This document shows, in pieces, positions 1-6,833 of a stretch of DNA of 13,267 nucleotides. Below the pieces are notes generated by a model. It made no database searches, had not been told where the DNA came from, and saw only the letters and a list, made by a program, of their open reading frames with translations. The position numbers and the translations under genes are program-made. Positions within the stretch are counted from its first letter, which is position 1. The number at the start of each line of letters is the position of its first letter. This stretch comes from JALORV01 sp035498175. Its GTDB lineage: Bacteria > Pseudomonadota > Gammaproteobacteria > Burkholderiales > Burkholderiaceae_F. The stretch lies in assembly GCA_035498175.1 (NCBI GenBank), contig DATKAJ010000033.1, forward strand, positions 1 through 13,267, in the 5' to 3' direction.

Positions 1-150
1 GAGCGCTTCGCTGCGATGTATGCGCGTTCGTTCGAGTTGCCGGCGGATGTCACTGAAGCGGGTTCCGAAGCCCACTATGAGGATGGTGTATTGACACTCA
101 CGCTGCCGAAGCGTGCTCCGCTCGCAAGCAAGAAACTGACGATCAACTGA
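1..150 (+). CDS. Small heat-shock protein (Hsp20/alpha-crystallin family), 3' end only
   Basis: This is the last 49 codons and TGA stop of a gene that starts before the window. The visible protein includes SFELPADV, then HYEDGVLTLTLPKR, and ends KKLTIN. The acidic-Gly 'DGVLTLTLPK' strand is the classic closing part of the alpha-crystallin domain of bacterial Hsp20 proteins. These are ATP-independent holdases that bind unfolding proteins in the cytoplasm as oligomers. The protein ends almost directly after the domain, and the short C-terminal tail LTIN carries an I-x-I/V-like element only in reduced form. The gene is followed by a strong terminator at 203-236, so it appears to end its own transcription unit and is probably unrelated to the riboflavin genes downstream. 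The family call is secure; the subtype and N-terminal region cannot be seen. Confidence 0.85.
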   Translation, partial: ERFAAMYARSFELPADVTEAGSEAHYEDGVLTLTLPKRAPLASKKLTIN

Positions 151-202
151 GTTCCCTGGCGCCACGGCCGCGGCGCGGCGCAATGCCGCACCGGCGGCGC
201 CC

Positions 203-236
203 AGGCCGCTGTTTCCCCGCAGCGGCCTTTCTTTTT
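203..236 (+). terminator. Rho-independent terminator after the Hsp20 gene
   Basis: A perfect 9-bp inverted repeat (AGGCCGCTG at 203-211 with CAGCGGCCT at 220-228) encloses an 8-nt loop and is followed directly by TTCTTTTT (229-236). It lies 53 nt after the Hsp20 stop and in the correct orientation. This is the best terminator in the window and separates the heat-shock gene from the channel/riboflavin block. Confidence 0.88.
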
Positions 237-289
237 CAGCTCACCGTTTGATGACGGCTGCGCCGCCGGTTGGCGTGTGTCGAACTCCG

Positions 290-295
290 TAGAAT
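290..295 (+). promoter_or_regulatory. Possible -10 hexamer TAGAAT upstream of the MscS-type channel gene
   Basis: TAGAAT lies 7 nt before the ATG at 303, in the only gap between the Hsp20 terminator and the channel gene. A weak TTGGCG (270-275) is the nearest -35-like hexamer, but its 14-nt spacing is too short. If this is the -10 box, transcription would start at or next to the A of the ATG and the mRNA would be leaderless. No Shine-Dalgarno sequence precedes the ATG, which fits. Promoter call by inspection only. Confidence 0.35.
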
Positions 296-302
296 CGCCC
301 AG

Positions 303-2627
303 ATGAGTGCGTCCCGGGTCTGCAGGGCGTTCGTGTTCGCGCTGGCGCTGCTGCCGGCGATGCCGCCCCTCGCTGCACCGCTGGTGCAGAAGATGCTTGG
401 CGCGAACGCGAAGGTCGAAAAGCCGGTTCCGGAGGACCTGTCGCCGGCCGCGCGCCGCGCGGAAATCGAACAGCAACTCGCCATCGCCGAAGCCGCGGTC
501 CAGGCCGAGCGCGCGGGCAAGCTTCCGATCCCCTCAGGCGCCACGCCGGCCGAAGTGACCGAAATCGGCTGGCTGCTCGCGCGCATCGCGATGGCGCTGC
601 AGGCCCAGCTGGACCTGCTGCAGGAAATCGAGGCGGCGCGCGCAAGCCGGGCGGTGGCTCAGGGCCGGCTCGACTCGTGGAAGGGCATGGACCAGCCCGG
701 TCCCTATACGCTTACGCAACTCGATCGCGCGCTGGACGAAGTCGATGCCGAGCGGCTGCGGCGGCATTCCTTCCAGTCCGTGGCGGAGTTGCAGCAGGCT
801 GAATTGCTGCGCGTCGAAACGCTGCTGAAGTCCAGTCAGGCCGCCGAGCGTCGCGCGCTGGAGCAGGCGACCGACGGTGTCGGGGCACCGCTCGAACTGG
901 CGCGGCTTCGCACCCGTCGCGCCAGCGAACAGCTGCAGCTTCTCAGGCTGCAGGGAGAGCTTAACGGCGAGCTGAAGGCCACCGCCGACCTGCGTGTGCG
1001 GCTGCTCGAGCGACAGGCGGAAGCCATCGCAGCCGATTACCGCTTCAGCGATCAGGAGCTGGATCGGATCCTCAAGGGCTTTCAGTCGCAACAGGCGGCG
1101 CTCGACCAGCGCATCGAGAATACGGCCAACGCGCGCGGCGCGACGACCCAGGAGCGCGATCAGGCGCAAAAGGCGCTCGACGTGCTGCCCCCCGCCAAAT
1201 TGCCGGAGGAGGTGCGCCGTCTGGCGGAGGCGCAGGCGCGCGTCGACGCCACTGCGGCGAAACTCGAGGCGCTGCGCACGGAGCAGAGCGCGTTGATGAC
1301 CCTGCGCGGGCTCCTGCCGCTGGCCATGGAAGCCTGGCGGCTGCGTTTCACCGCACTCAGCAGCCCGGATGCCAGCGAGCGCCAGGCCGCGGAAAGATCG
1401 CTCCAAGCGTCGCTGGGCCGGGTCGACACGTTGAAGTCCTATGCCGCCGACCTCGGCAATCTCTCCGATGCTGCGGTCCAGTCCCAGCAGCGGCGCGTGG
1501 ATGGACTCGACGAGAACGCCCCAGGCCGCCGCTACGAACTGGCGGCGCTCGATGCGGTGCGTCGCGCAGGCGACGCGGTCGACGAGGTGCAGGCGATGGC
1601 CCAGCGGTTGGCGACGGCGCAGGTGCGCTGGAAGCGCGAATACCGCGACGCCGCCAGCCAGCGGCCACCGGCCGAGCGTCTGGAGGAGTTCCTCGTCTCG
1701 CTGCGCGAAGTGGTGCGCACGGTGTGGAACTTCGAGCTCTTCGCCGTCGAGGACACCGTCGACATCGGCGGCAAGCCGGTGTCGCTGTCGCGTGGTGTGA
1801 CGGTCGGCAAGAGCATCGGCGCACTGCTGATCTTCGTCGTCGGCTATCTGATTGCGCGCGGCATCGCGGGGCGCGGCGAGCGGCTGATGGTGAGCCGCTT
1901 CGGTGTCGCCGAATCGCAGGCCCGGGTGCTGAGGCGATGGCTGCTGATTCTCACGGCGTTCGTGCTGGCCGTGATCACGCTCAACCTCGCGCGCATTCCG
2001 CTCACCGTCTTCGCTTTCATGGGCGGTGCACTGGCGATCGGAATCGGTTTCGGCACGCAGACGCTGCTGCGCAACTTCATCAGCGGCATCATCGTGCTGT
2101 TCGAACGCAAGGTGCGCGTGGGCGACATCGTCGACGTCGACGGCGTCCAGGGCATTGTGACCGCAGTCGATGTCCGCTCGACAACGGTCCGCCAGTTCGA
2201 CGGCATCGAAACCATGGTGCCGAACTCGCTGCTGCTGGAGAACAAGGTCACCAACTGGACCGGCGAGTCGCCGACGATGCGGCGCGTCGTCAAGGTCGGC
2301 GTCGCCTACGGTTCGCCGACGCGTCAGGTGGCCGACATCCTGCAGCAGGCCGCGGCCGAGCACGGGCTGGTGCTGAAGGATCCGGCACCGATGGTGATCT
2401 TCGAGGACTTCGGTGACAACGCGCTGGTCTTTGCGCTGTACTTCTGGGTCGACCTCGCCAAGTCGAGCGGCATGCAGGTGCAGAGCGATCTGCGCTTCAT
2501 GCTGGAGAAGCGCTTCGCCGACGCCGGGATTTCGATCGCATTCCCGCAGCGTGACGTCCATCTGGGCAGTGCGCGGCCGCTGCAGGTCGAGGTCGTGTCC
2601 GCCGCGTCGCTGTCGCGCGCAGCCTGA
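303..2627 (+). CDS. Mechanosensitive channel of the MscS family with long N-terminal periplasmic helical region
   Basis: Predicted 774-residue inner-membrane channel of the kind that opens on hypo-osmotic shock. Residues 1 to about 25 look like a signal peptide (MSASRVCRAFVFALALLP then Ala/Pro-rich). About 26-480 is highly charged, Ala/Gln/Arg/Glu-rich and probably coiled-coil, as in the large MscK-like periplasmic domains. Membrane segments lie near 503-523, 546-566 and 568-589. The last is the Gly/Ala-rich pore helix (GGALAIGIGFGTQTLL), running into RNFISGIIVLFE from residue 590. The MscS beta domain follows (VGDIVDVDG from 606; VPNSLL from 639; NKVTNWT about 648-654), then a C-terminal domain to about 755. 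I chose ATG 303 over the in-frame TTG at 270 because it opens directly into the signal peptide. The stop overlaps the ribD start (TGATG), suggesting translational coupling. It is shorter and has fewer helices than E. coli MscK or MscM. Family secure; gating and specificity not inferable. Confidence 0.9.
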   Translation: MSASRVCRAFVFALALLPAMPPLAAPLVQKMLGANAKVEKPVPEDLSPAARRAEIEQQLAIAEAAVQAERAGKLPIPSGATPAEVTEIGWLLARIAMALQAQLDLLQEIEAARASRAVAQGRLDSWKGMDQPGPYTLTQLDRALDEVDAERLRRHSFQSVAELQQAELLRVETLLKSSQAAERRALEQATDGVGAPLELARLRTRRASEQLQLLRLQGELNGELKATADLRVRLLERQAEAIAADYRFSDQELDRILKGFQSQQAALDQRIENTANARGATTQERDQAQKALDVLPPAKLPEEVRRLAEAQARVDATAAKLEALRTEQSALMTLRGLLPLAMEAWRLRFTALSSPDASERQAAERSLQASLGRVDTLKSYAADLGNLSDAAVQSQQRRVDGLDENAPGRRYELAALDAVRRAGDAVDEVQAMAQRLATAQVRWKREYRDAASQRPPAERLEEFLVSLREVVRTVWNFELFAVEDTVDIGGKPVSLSRGVTVGKSIGALLIFVVGYLIARGIAGRGERLMVSRFGVAESQARVLRRWLLILTAFVLAVITLNLARIPLTVFAFMGGALAIGIGFGTQTLLRNFISGIIVLFERKVRVGDIVDVDGVQGIVTAVDVRSTTVRQFDGIETMVPNSLLLENKVTNWTGESPTMRRVVKVGVAYGSPTRQVADILQQAAAEHGLVLKDPAPMVIFEDFGDNALVFALYFWVDLAKSSGMQVQSDLRFMLEKRFADAGISIAFPQRDVHLGSARPLQVEVVSAASLSRAA

Positions 2628-3757
2628 TGTACGACGCCGCCGATCGCGAATTCATGGGCCGGGCGCTAGCGCTGGCTGCGCGCGCGATGAACGATGCCGC
2701 GCCGAATCCACGTGTGGGTTGCGTGATCGTGCGCGACGGCCGTGTGCTCGGCGAGGGCTGGACGCAGCCGCCGGGCTCGAACCATGCGGAGATCGAGGCG
2801 CTGCTCGACGCCCGCCGTAACGGGCACGAGGTGCGCGGCGCGACGGTGTATGTCTCGCTGGAGCCTTGCAGCCACTTCGGCCGGACACCGCCCTGCGCGA
2901 CCGCGCTGATCGAGGCGCATGTGGGTCGAGTCATCGCGGCCGTCGAGGACCCGAACCCCCTGGTGGCAGGCACCGGCCTGGAAATGCTGCGCAGCGCCGG
3001 CATCGACGTCCGCTGCGGCCTGCTCGAGCAGGAAGCGGCGGAGACGAACGTCGGATTCTTCTCGCGCATGCAGCGCGGGCGGCCGTGGGTGCGGATGAAG
3101 ATCGCGGCGAGCCTCGATGGCAAGACCGCGCTCGAGAACGGCGCGTCGAGATGGATCACCTCCGAAGACGCGCGCCGTGACGGTCACGCGTGGCGCGCGC
3201 GTGCCTGTGCGGTGCTCACCGGCATCGGCACGGTGACGGCTGATGACCCGCGGCTGGACGTGCGCCTGGTCGAGGCGACGCGCCAGCCGCTGCGCGTTCT
3301 GGTGGACAGCCGTCTCGAGGTCTTGCCTGGCGCGCATCTCTTCGAGGGGCAGGGTCCGGTGCTGGTGGCGACCGTGGCGCGGGACGACGCGCGCGCCGCC
3401 GCATTGCGCGCCGTCGGCGCCGAGGTGATCGAACTTCGGGCCCACCGCGGCAAGGTCGACCTGGTGGCGTTGATGAAGGAGCTCGCGCGTCGCTCCGTGA
3501 ACGAAGTGCATGTCGAAGCCGGATTCCGGCTCAACGGCTCACTGGTACGCGCCGGCGTCGTCGATGAACTGCTCGTATACCTCGCGCCGATGCTGATCGG
3601 CGAGGCGCAGGGCATGCTGCATCTGCCGGCGCTGTCCGACCTGGCTCACGCCCGCCCGCTCGAGTTCATCGAGGTGGCCATGGTGGGTAGCGATGTCCGG
3701 CTGCGCGCGCGGCTCCGCGAGGAATCGTCCGGCGGACCCCTGATGCCTGCTTCCTGA
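2627..3757 (+). CDS. ribD: Riboflavin biosynthesis bifunctional deaminase/reductase RibD
   Basis: 376-residue cytoplasmic enzyme for the second and third steps from GTP toward riboflavin. It deaminates diaminohydroxyphosphoribosylaminopyrimidine, then reduces the ribose side chain with NADPH. The N-terminal deaminase domain (about 1-145) has the cytidine-deaminase zinc site: H53-A-E55 with catalytic Glu55, then PCSHFGRTPPC with Cys81 and Cys90. DPNPLVAGTG follows. The reductase domain (about 150-365) shows MKIAASLDGKTA, WITSEDARRD, DDPRLDVR, VEAGFRLNGSLV and VDELLVYLAPMLIG, all typical of RibD. The deaminase motif reads HAEIEAL where E. coli has HAEVHAL, a change outside the zinc ligands. The ATG overlaps the channel stop by one base and has no obvious Shine-Dalgarno, so coupling to the upstream gene is likely. 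ribE begins 2 nt after its stop. In many proteobacteria nrdR precedes ribD; here the channel gene takes that place. Confidence 0.97.
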   Translation: MYDAADREFMGRALALAARAMNDAAPNPRVGCVIVRDGRVLGEGWTQPPGSNHAEIEALLDARRNGHEVRGATVYVSLEPCSHFGRTPPCATALIEAHVGRVIAAVEDPNPLVAGTGLEMLRSAGIDVRCGLLEQEAAETNVGFFSRMQRGRPWVRMKIAASLDGKTALENGASRWITSEDARRDGHAWRARACAVLTGIGTVTADDPRLDVRLVEATRQPLRVLVDSRLEVLPGAHLFEGQGPVLVATVARDDARAAALRAVGAEVIELRAHRGKVDLVALMKELARRSVNEVHVEAGFRLNGSLVRAGVVDELLVYLAPMLIGEAQGMLHLPALSDLAHARPLEFIEVAMVGSDVRLRARLREESSGGPLMPAS

Positions 3758-3759
3758 CG

Positions 3760-4368
3760 ATGTTCACCGGACTGATCCAGGGCATTGGCCGGATCGAGAG
3801 CGTCGAATCGCTCGGGGCGCGTGCGGGAGTGCGACTGACCGTGGACGCTGCGGGCGTCGGGGGTTTTGTCGCGCGCGTCGGCGACAGCATCGCGCTCAAC
3901 GGCGCCTGCATGACGGCTACCAGCGCCATCGGCGCACGCTTCAAATGCGACGTTTCCTCCGAGAGCCTCGCCCGCACCGCCGGGCTCGACGCCCCCGGGG
4001 ACGTCAACATCGAAACGTCGCTGCGCCTGGGCGATGCAATTGGTGGCCACCTCGTGGCCGGGCACGTCGACGGCGTCGGTACGGTGCGGGCCTACCAGCC
4101 GGTGGGCGAGTCGCATGAGCTGATCGTGCTCGCACCCAAGGATCTCGCGCGCTTCCTCGCGGTGAAGGGATCGATCGCAGTCGATGGCGTCAGCCTGACG
4201 GTGAACCGGGTCGCGGACCTGTCAGAAGGCTGCGAATTGTCGATCAACGTGATCCCGCACACCCATGCGATGACGACGCTGGGGCAGGTGGTCGCCGGCA
4301 GGCGGGTCAATCTCGAAGTGGACCTGATCGCGCGCTACGTCGAGCGCATGCTGGCCAGCCGAACCTGA
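3760..4368 (+). CDS. ribE: Riboflavin synthase, alpha subunit (lumazine-binding repeats)
   Basis: 202-residue riboflavin synthase that dismutates two 6,7-dimethyl-8-ribityllumazine molecules into riboflavin and the pyrimidinedione, which is recycled by RibH. It opens with MFTGLIQGIGRI, the near-invariant N-terminus. Two lumazine-binding barrels follow. The first has GDSIALNGACMT, then the DVSSESLARTAGL segment. The second has IGGHLVAGHVDGVG, KGSIAVDGVSLTVN and the closing IPHTHAMTTLG. A C-terminal helix (DLIARYVERML) is where the trimer normally assembles. Length is normal for the family. The start is unambiguous: ATG 2 nt after the ribD stop. A CPBP protease gene starts 7 nt after its own stop, so all are presumably on one transcript. 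The symbol is ribE in many proteobacteria (ribC in E. coli). Confidence 0.97.
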   Translation: MFTGLIQGIGRIESVESLGARAGVRLTVDAAGVGGFVARVGDSIALNGACMTATSAIGARFKCDVSSESLARTAGLDAPGDVNIETSLRLGDAIGGHLVAGHVDGVGTVRAYQPVGESHELIVLAPKDLARFLAVKGSIAVDGVSLTVNRVADLSEGCELSINVIPHTHAMTTLGQVVAGRRVNLEVDLIARYVERMLASRT

Positions 4369-4375
4369 GCGTCGT

Positions 4376-5050
4376 GTGATCGACGACCGGCTCGCCGGCT
4401 GGGTGTGCGCGCTGGTCCTGATGGGCGCTCTGATCGTCGCGGCCCGCCCCCGCCGCCGCAAGGACGCCTGGGCGGCGGCAGCCCTGCTCGTGCTCTATCT
4501 CCTCGCGCTCGTGCTGGCGGAGGGCTTGCTCGACGGCGTTATCTGGACGCCAGTCGTGGCGGCAAGCGCGGTCTGGCTCGCGGTGCAACCGCTGATCGGG
4601 CTCGGGCGCCTCGGACGCGCCGAACTCGGACTGGTGCCGATGCAGCCGGGCAGCAGCCGGCCTGCGGTGGTCGTCACGCTGCTGGCACTGGCCGCCAACG
4701 TACTGGTGATGTGGCTGCGAGGCGCGGCGCCGATCGTCGGACCCGCGGTGGTGATCTCCGTCGTCGTGGCCGCGGTGGTCGAGGAGTTCGTGGTGCGCGG
4801 TGTGCTGCTCGCGTTTGCCGACCGCGCGCTGCCTCCGCGCTGGCGTGTCGCGGGGGCGCTGCTCGGTCCCGGCGGGCTCCTGCTGACAGCGGCATTCGTC
4901 GTGCTGCACGGACTGCGGCCCGGCCTGCTGATCGGCGTTGCACCGGCGGCGGTGCTGTACCTGTGGCTGCGGGCCCGCACCGGGAGTCTCGCGGCGCCGA
5001 TCGTCGCTCACGCGCTCTGGAACGTGTCGGTCGTGCTGATGCACATCTGA
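4376..5050 (+). CDS. CPBP-family intramembrane metalloprotease (Abi/CAAX type)
   Basis: 224-residue, strongly hydrophobic multi-pass membrane protein with the three signature motifs of the CPBP (CAAX protease and bacteriocin-processing) family. Motif 1 is Glu136-Glu137-Phe-Val-Val-Arg141 (EEFVVRG). Motif 2 is Phe174 to His178 (FVVLH). Motif 3 is His212 to Asn216 (HALWN). These Glu and His residues are the predicted metal or catalytic site, so the protein looks intact. About six to seven hydrophobic segments are spread over the whole length. The start is a GTG 7 nt after the ribE stop; the Rce1-like core begins around residue 100. Family members cleave prenylated proteins, process peptides or give bacteriocin immunity, but most bacterial members have no known substrate. 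Its place between ribE and ribBX suggests co-transcription with riboflavin genes; a functional link is not shown. Confidence 0.85.
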   Translation: MIDDRLAGWVCALVLMGALIVAARPRRRKDAWAAAALLVLYLLALVLAEGLLDGVIWTPVVAASAVWLAVQPLIGLGRLGRAELGLVPMQPGSSRPAVVVTLLALAANVLVMWLRGAAPIVGPAVVISVVVAAVVEEFVVRGVLLAFADRALPPRWRVAGALLGPGGLLLTAAFVVLHGLRPGLLIGVAPAAVLYLWLRARTGSLAAPIVAHALWNVSVVLMHI

Positions 5051-5107
5051 TCACCACCCGGGTCCGACCGTGCGGATGCACCGGCGTCCTGCGCGTAGAC
5101 GGGCGCT

Positions 5108-5113
5108 TAGAAT
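5108..5113 (+). promoter_or_regulatory. Possible -10 hexamer TAGAAT upstream of ribBX
   Basis: TAGAAT lies in the 94-nt gap between the CPBP gene and ribBX, 31 nt before the chosen ATG. That leaves room for a short leader containing the AAGGG Shine-Dalgarno. No recognisable -35 box sits 16-18 nt upstream. The gap is too short, and lacks the conserved sequence blocks, for an FMN riboswitch. Confidence 0.33.
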
Positions 5114-5133
5114 CTGCGCGTCGCCTATGCTGC

Positions 5134-5138
5134 AAGGG
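5134..5138 (+). promoter_or_regulatory. ribBX: Ribosome binding site AAGGG that fixes the ribBX start
   Basis: AAGGG with a 6-nt spacer to ATG 5145. Other in-frame starts exist at GTG 5070, ATG 5127 and ATG 5139. GTG 5070 would place a low-quality Arg-rich leader on the protein and lies upstream of the putative -10. ATG 5139 follows the AAGGG with no spacer. The 5145 start is therefore preferred. Confidence 0.55.
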
Positions 5139-5144
5139 ATGCGC

Positions 5145-6287
5145 ATGAATGCTCTGTCGCTCGTGGGCCGCGCCGAAGGCACGCCGCCGATCGCCAGCGT
5201 GCCCGAGATCCTCGACGAGCTGCGTCGCGGCAACATCGTCGTGCTGGTCGACGACGAGGATCGCGAGAACGAGGGCGACCTGGTCTTCGCCGCCGACTTT
5301 GTGACGCCGGAGAAGATCAACTTCATGGCCAAGCACGCTCGTGGCCTGGTCTGCGTCACACTGACCGAGGCACATGCGCGCCAGCTTGCGCTGCCGCCAA
5401 TGGCGCGTGCGAACGGCACCGTGCACGGCACGAATTTCACCGTGTCAATCGAGGCGGCCGAGGGAGTCACCACGGGGATCTCGGCGGCGGACCGTGCTCG
5501 CACTGTCTGGGTGGCGACGCGCCAGAACGCCCGACCCGCCGACATCGTGCAGCCGGGTCACATCTTCCCGGTGGTGGCGCAACCGGGCGGCGTGCTGATG
5601 CGGGCGGGCCATACCGAGGCAGGGTGCGACCTCACGCTGCTCGCTGGCCTCACGCCCGCGGCGGTGATCTGCGAAATCATGAACGACGATGGCACGATGG
5701 CGCGCCTGCCAGACCTGCTGCCGTTCGCGCAGCAGCACGGCATCAAGGTCGGCACCATCGCCGACCTGATCCACTACCGCGCAGCCACCGAGTCGATCAT
5801 CGAACGGCTGGGCGCGCGCCCGGTCAGGCTGCCGGCCGGCGAATTCGTGCTGGTGCTCTATCGCGACAAACCGTCCGCGTCGCCGCACGTGGCGCTGGTC
5901 CGGGGTGACATCAGCCCCGAGCGCGAGACGCTGGTACGAGTGCACGAGCCGGTGTCGGTGCTGGACTTTCTCGATGGCGCGGGCACGCACTCGTGGCCGA
6001 TTCCGCGCGCGCTGGCCGCGATCGCGGCCGCGCCGGCGGGCGTGCTCGTGCTGCTCAACTGTGCCGAGCCGGCCGAGCGTCTGTTCGCGAGGTTCAATGC
6101 CCAGACCGGACTCGACGCGGGCGAGGAAGGTGCGCGCCAGTCGCGCATGGACCTGCGGACCTACGGGATCGGCGCCCAGATCCTGCGTGACCTCGGCGTC
6201 GGCCAGATGAAGCTGCTCGCGCGGCCGCGCAAGATGCCGTCGATGGCCGGCTTCGGTCTGCACGCGACGGGGTTCGTCGAATCATGA
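5145..6287 (+). CDS. ribBX: RibBX: 3,4-dihydroxy-2-butanone 4-phosphate synthase with degenerate GTP cyclohydrolase II-like domain
   Basis: 380-residue protein. The N-terminal domain (about 15-212) is a complete DHBP synthase, which makes the four-carbon unit of riboflavin from ribulose 5-phosphate. It has DDEDRENEGDLV (36-47), FTVSIEAAEGVTTGISAADR, PGHIFPV, RAGHTEAGCDL and EIMNDDGTMARLPDL, with all the acidic and basic active-site stretches. The C-terminal half (about 220-372) aligns with GTP cyclohydrolase II (VALVRGDIS, LVRVHEP, DLRTYGIGAQILRDLGV). However, the three zinc cysteines of the RVHSEC...RCDCG block are absent; here the block reads RVHEPVSVLDFLDG. The HRQEGRNIGL loop is also lost (LLNCAEPAERL). 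This matches the described proteobacterial variant RibBX, in which the second domain is not a working cyclohydrolase. A separate ribA should exist elsewhere. ribH follows after 63 nt. Confidence 0.93.
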   Translation: MNALSLVGRAEGTPPIASVPEILDELRRGNIVVLVDDEDRENEGDLVFAADFVTPEKINFMAKHARGLVCVTLTEAHARQLALPPMARANGTVHGTNFTVSIEAAEGVTTGISAADRARTVWVATRQNARPADIVQPGHIFPVVAQPGGVLMRAGHTEAGCDLTLLAGLTPAAVICEIMNDDGTMARLPDLLPFAQQHGIKVGTIADLIHYRAATESIIERLGARPVRLPAGEFVLVLYRDKPSASPHVALVRGDISPERETLVRVHEPVSVLDFLDGAGTHSWPIPRALAAIAAAPAGVLVLLNCAEPAERLFARFNAQTGLDAGEEGARQSRMDLRTYGIGAQILRDLGVGQMKLLARPRKMPSMAGFGLHATGFVES

Positions 6288-6327
6288 TGTGCCCTCGGCC
6301 ATAAGGCGGACACGAGTTGCGCTCGCG

Positions 6328-6333
6328 TAGACT
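6328..6333 (+). promoter_or_regulatory. Possible -10 hexamer TAGACT upstream of ribH
   Basis: TAGACT sits in the 63-nt gap between ribBX and ribH, 17 nt before the ATG. Transcription from it would start close to the AGGAGG. No -35 hexamer is recognisable at normal spacing. It could be an internal promoter serving ribH, nusB and downstream genes; it rests on the hexamer alone. Confidence 0.28.
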
Positions 6334-6340
6334 GGCAGGC

Positions 6341-6346
6341 AGGAGG
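6341..6346 (+). promoter_or_regulatory. ribH: Strong ribosome binding site AGGAGG of ribH
   Basis: A perfect AGGAGG core with a 4-nt spacer to ATG 6351 is the strongest Shine-Dalgarno in the window, where most genes rely on overlaps or weak sites. High translation fits an enzyme that in this family assembles into large oligomers. Confidence 0.7.
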
Positions 6347-6350
6347 ACAC

Positions 6351-6833
6351 ATGGCGGTCGACTATCTGGCGCCGGACTTCGACGGGGCCGATCTGCGAAT
6401 CGGCATTGTGCAGGCACGTTTCAACGAATGGGCGGGACGGGCGCTCTACGAGGCCTGCATCGCCGAACTCGTCACGCTCGGCGTGGACGAGGACGACATC
6501 ACGCACATCACCGTGCCGGGCGCGCTTGAAGTCCCGGTGGCGCTTGCCAGGCTGGCAGCGACCGAGGACTTCGATGCGCTGATTGCGGTCGGCTGCGTGA
6601 TCCGGGGCGAGACGTACCACTTCGAAGTGGTCGCCAACGAGTCGGCGCGCGGCGTCGCACAGGTCGCGCTGACCTACGGAGTGCCGGTGGCGAACGGCAT
6701 CCTGACCACCGAGAACGATGAACAGGCGCGCGCACGCGTCGGCGAGAAGGGCCGCGACGCCGCGCGCGTAGCGGTCGAGATGGCGAACCTGCTCTGGACG
6801 CTTGGCGAGGATGGTGCCGAAGGCGCCAACTGA
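6351..6833 (+). CDS. ribH: 6,7-dimethyl-8-ribityllumazine synthase RibH
   Basis: 160-residue lumazine synthase. It condenses DHBP (from RibBX) with the pyrimidinedione produced through RibD to give the substrate of riboflavin synthase. Visible motifs are IGIVQARFNEW near the N-terminus (the Phe-Asn stacking region), VPGALEVPVAL, GCVIRGETYHFEVVANE (His90 is the expected general acid/base) and VPVANGILTTENDEQA. Length and order match the family throughout. The ATG follows AGGAGG. The nusB start codon lies 23 nt inside the 3' end of this gene, so the two are probably translationally coupled, a common proteobacterial arrangement. Nothing is missing from the active site. Confidence 0.97.
   Translation: MAVDYLAPDFDGADLRIGIVQARFNEWAGRALYEACIAELVTLGVDEDDITHITVPGALEVPVALARLAATEDFDALIAVGCVIRGETYHFEVVANESARGVAQVALTYGVPVANGILTTENDEQARARVGEKGRDAARVAVEMANLLWTLGEDGAEGAN

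Noticed and set aside
534..2561. 675-codon open frame on the minus strand opposite the channel gene
   Set aside because: It is a compositional shadow of the GC-rich MscS gene: Arg/His/Gln-rich, with no family motifs, while the plus-strand frame has a full MscS domain.
2666..3511. 281-codon minus-strand open frame opposite ribD
   Set aside because: It covers the well-conserved RibD catalytic regions and shows no recognisable domain of its own.
5090..5121. Direct repeat of TGCGCGT (5090 and 5115) before ribBX as a possible operator
   Set aside because: Only 7 nt of a very common GC-rich word, with no symmetry; not distinguishable from chance.
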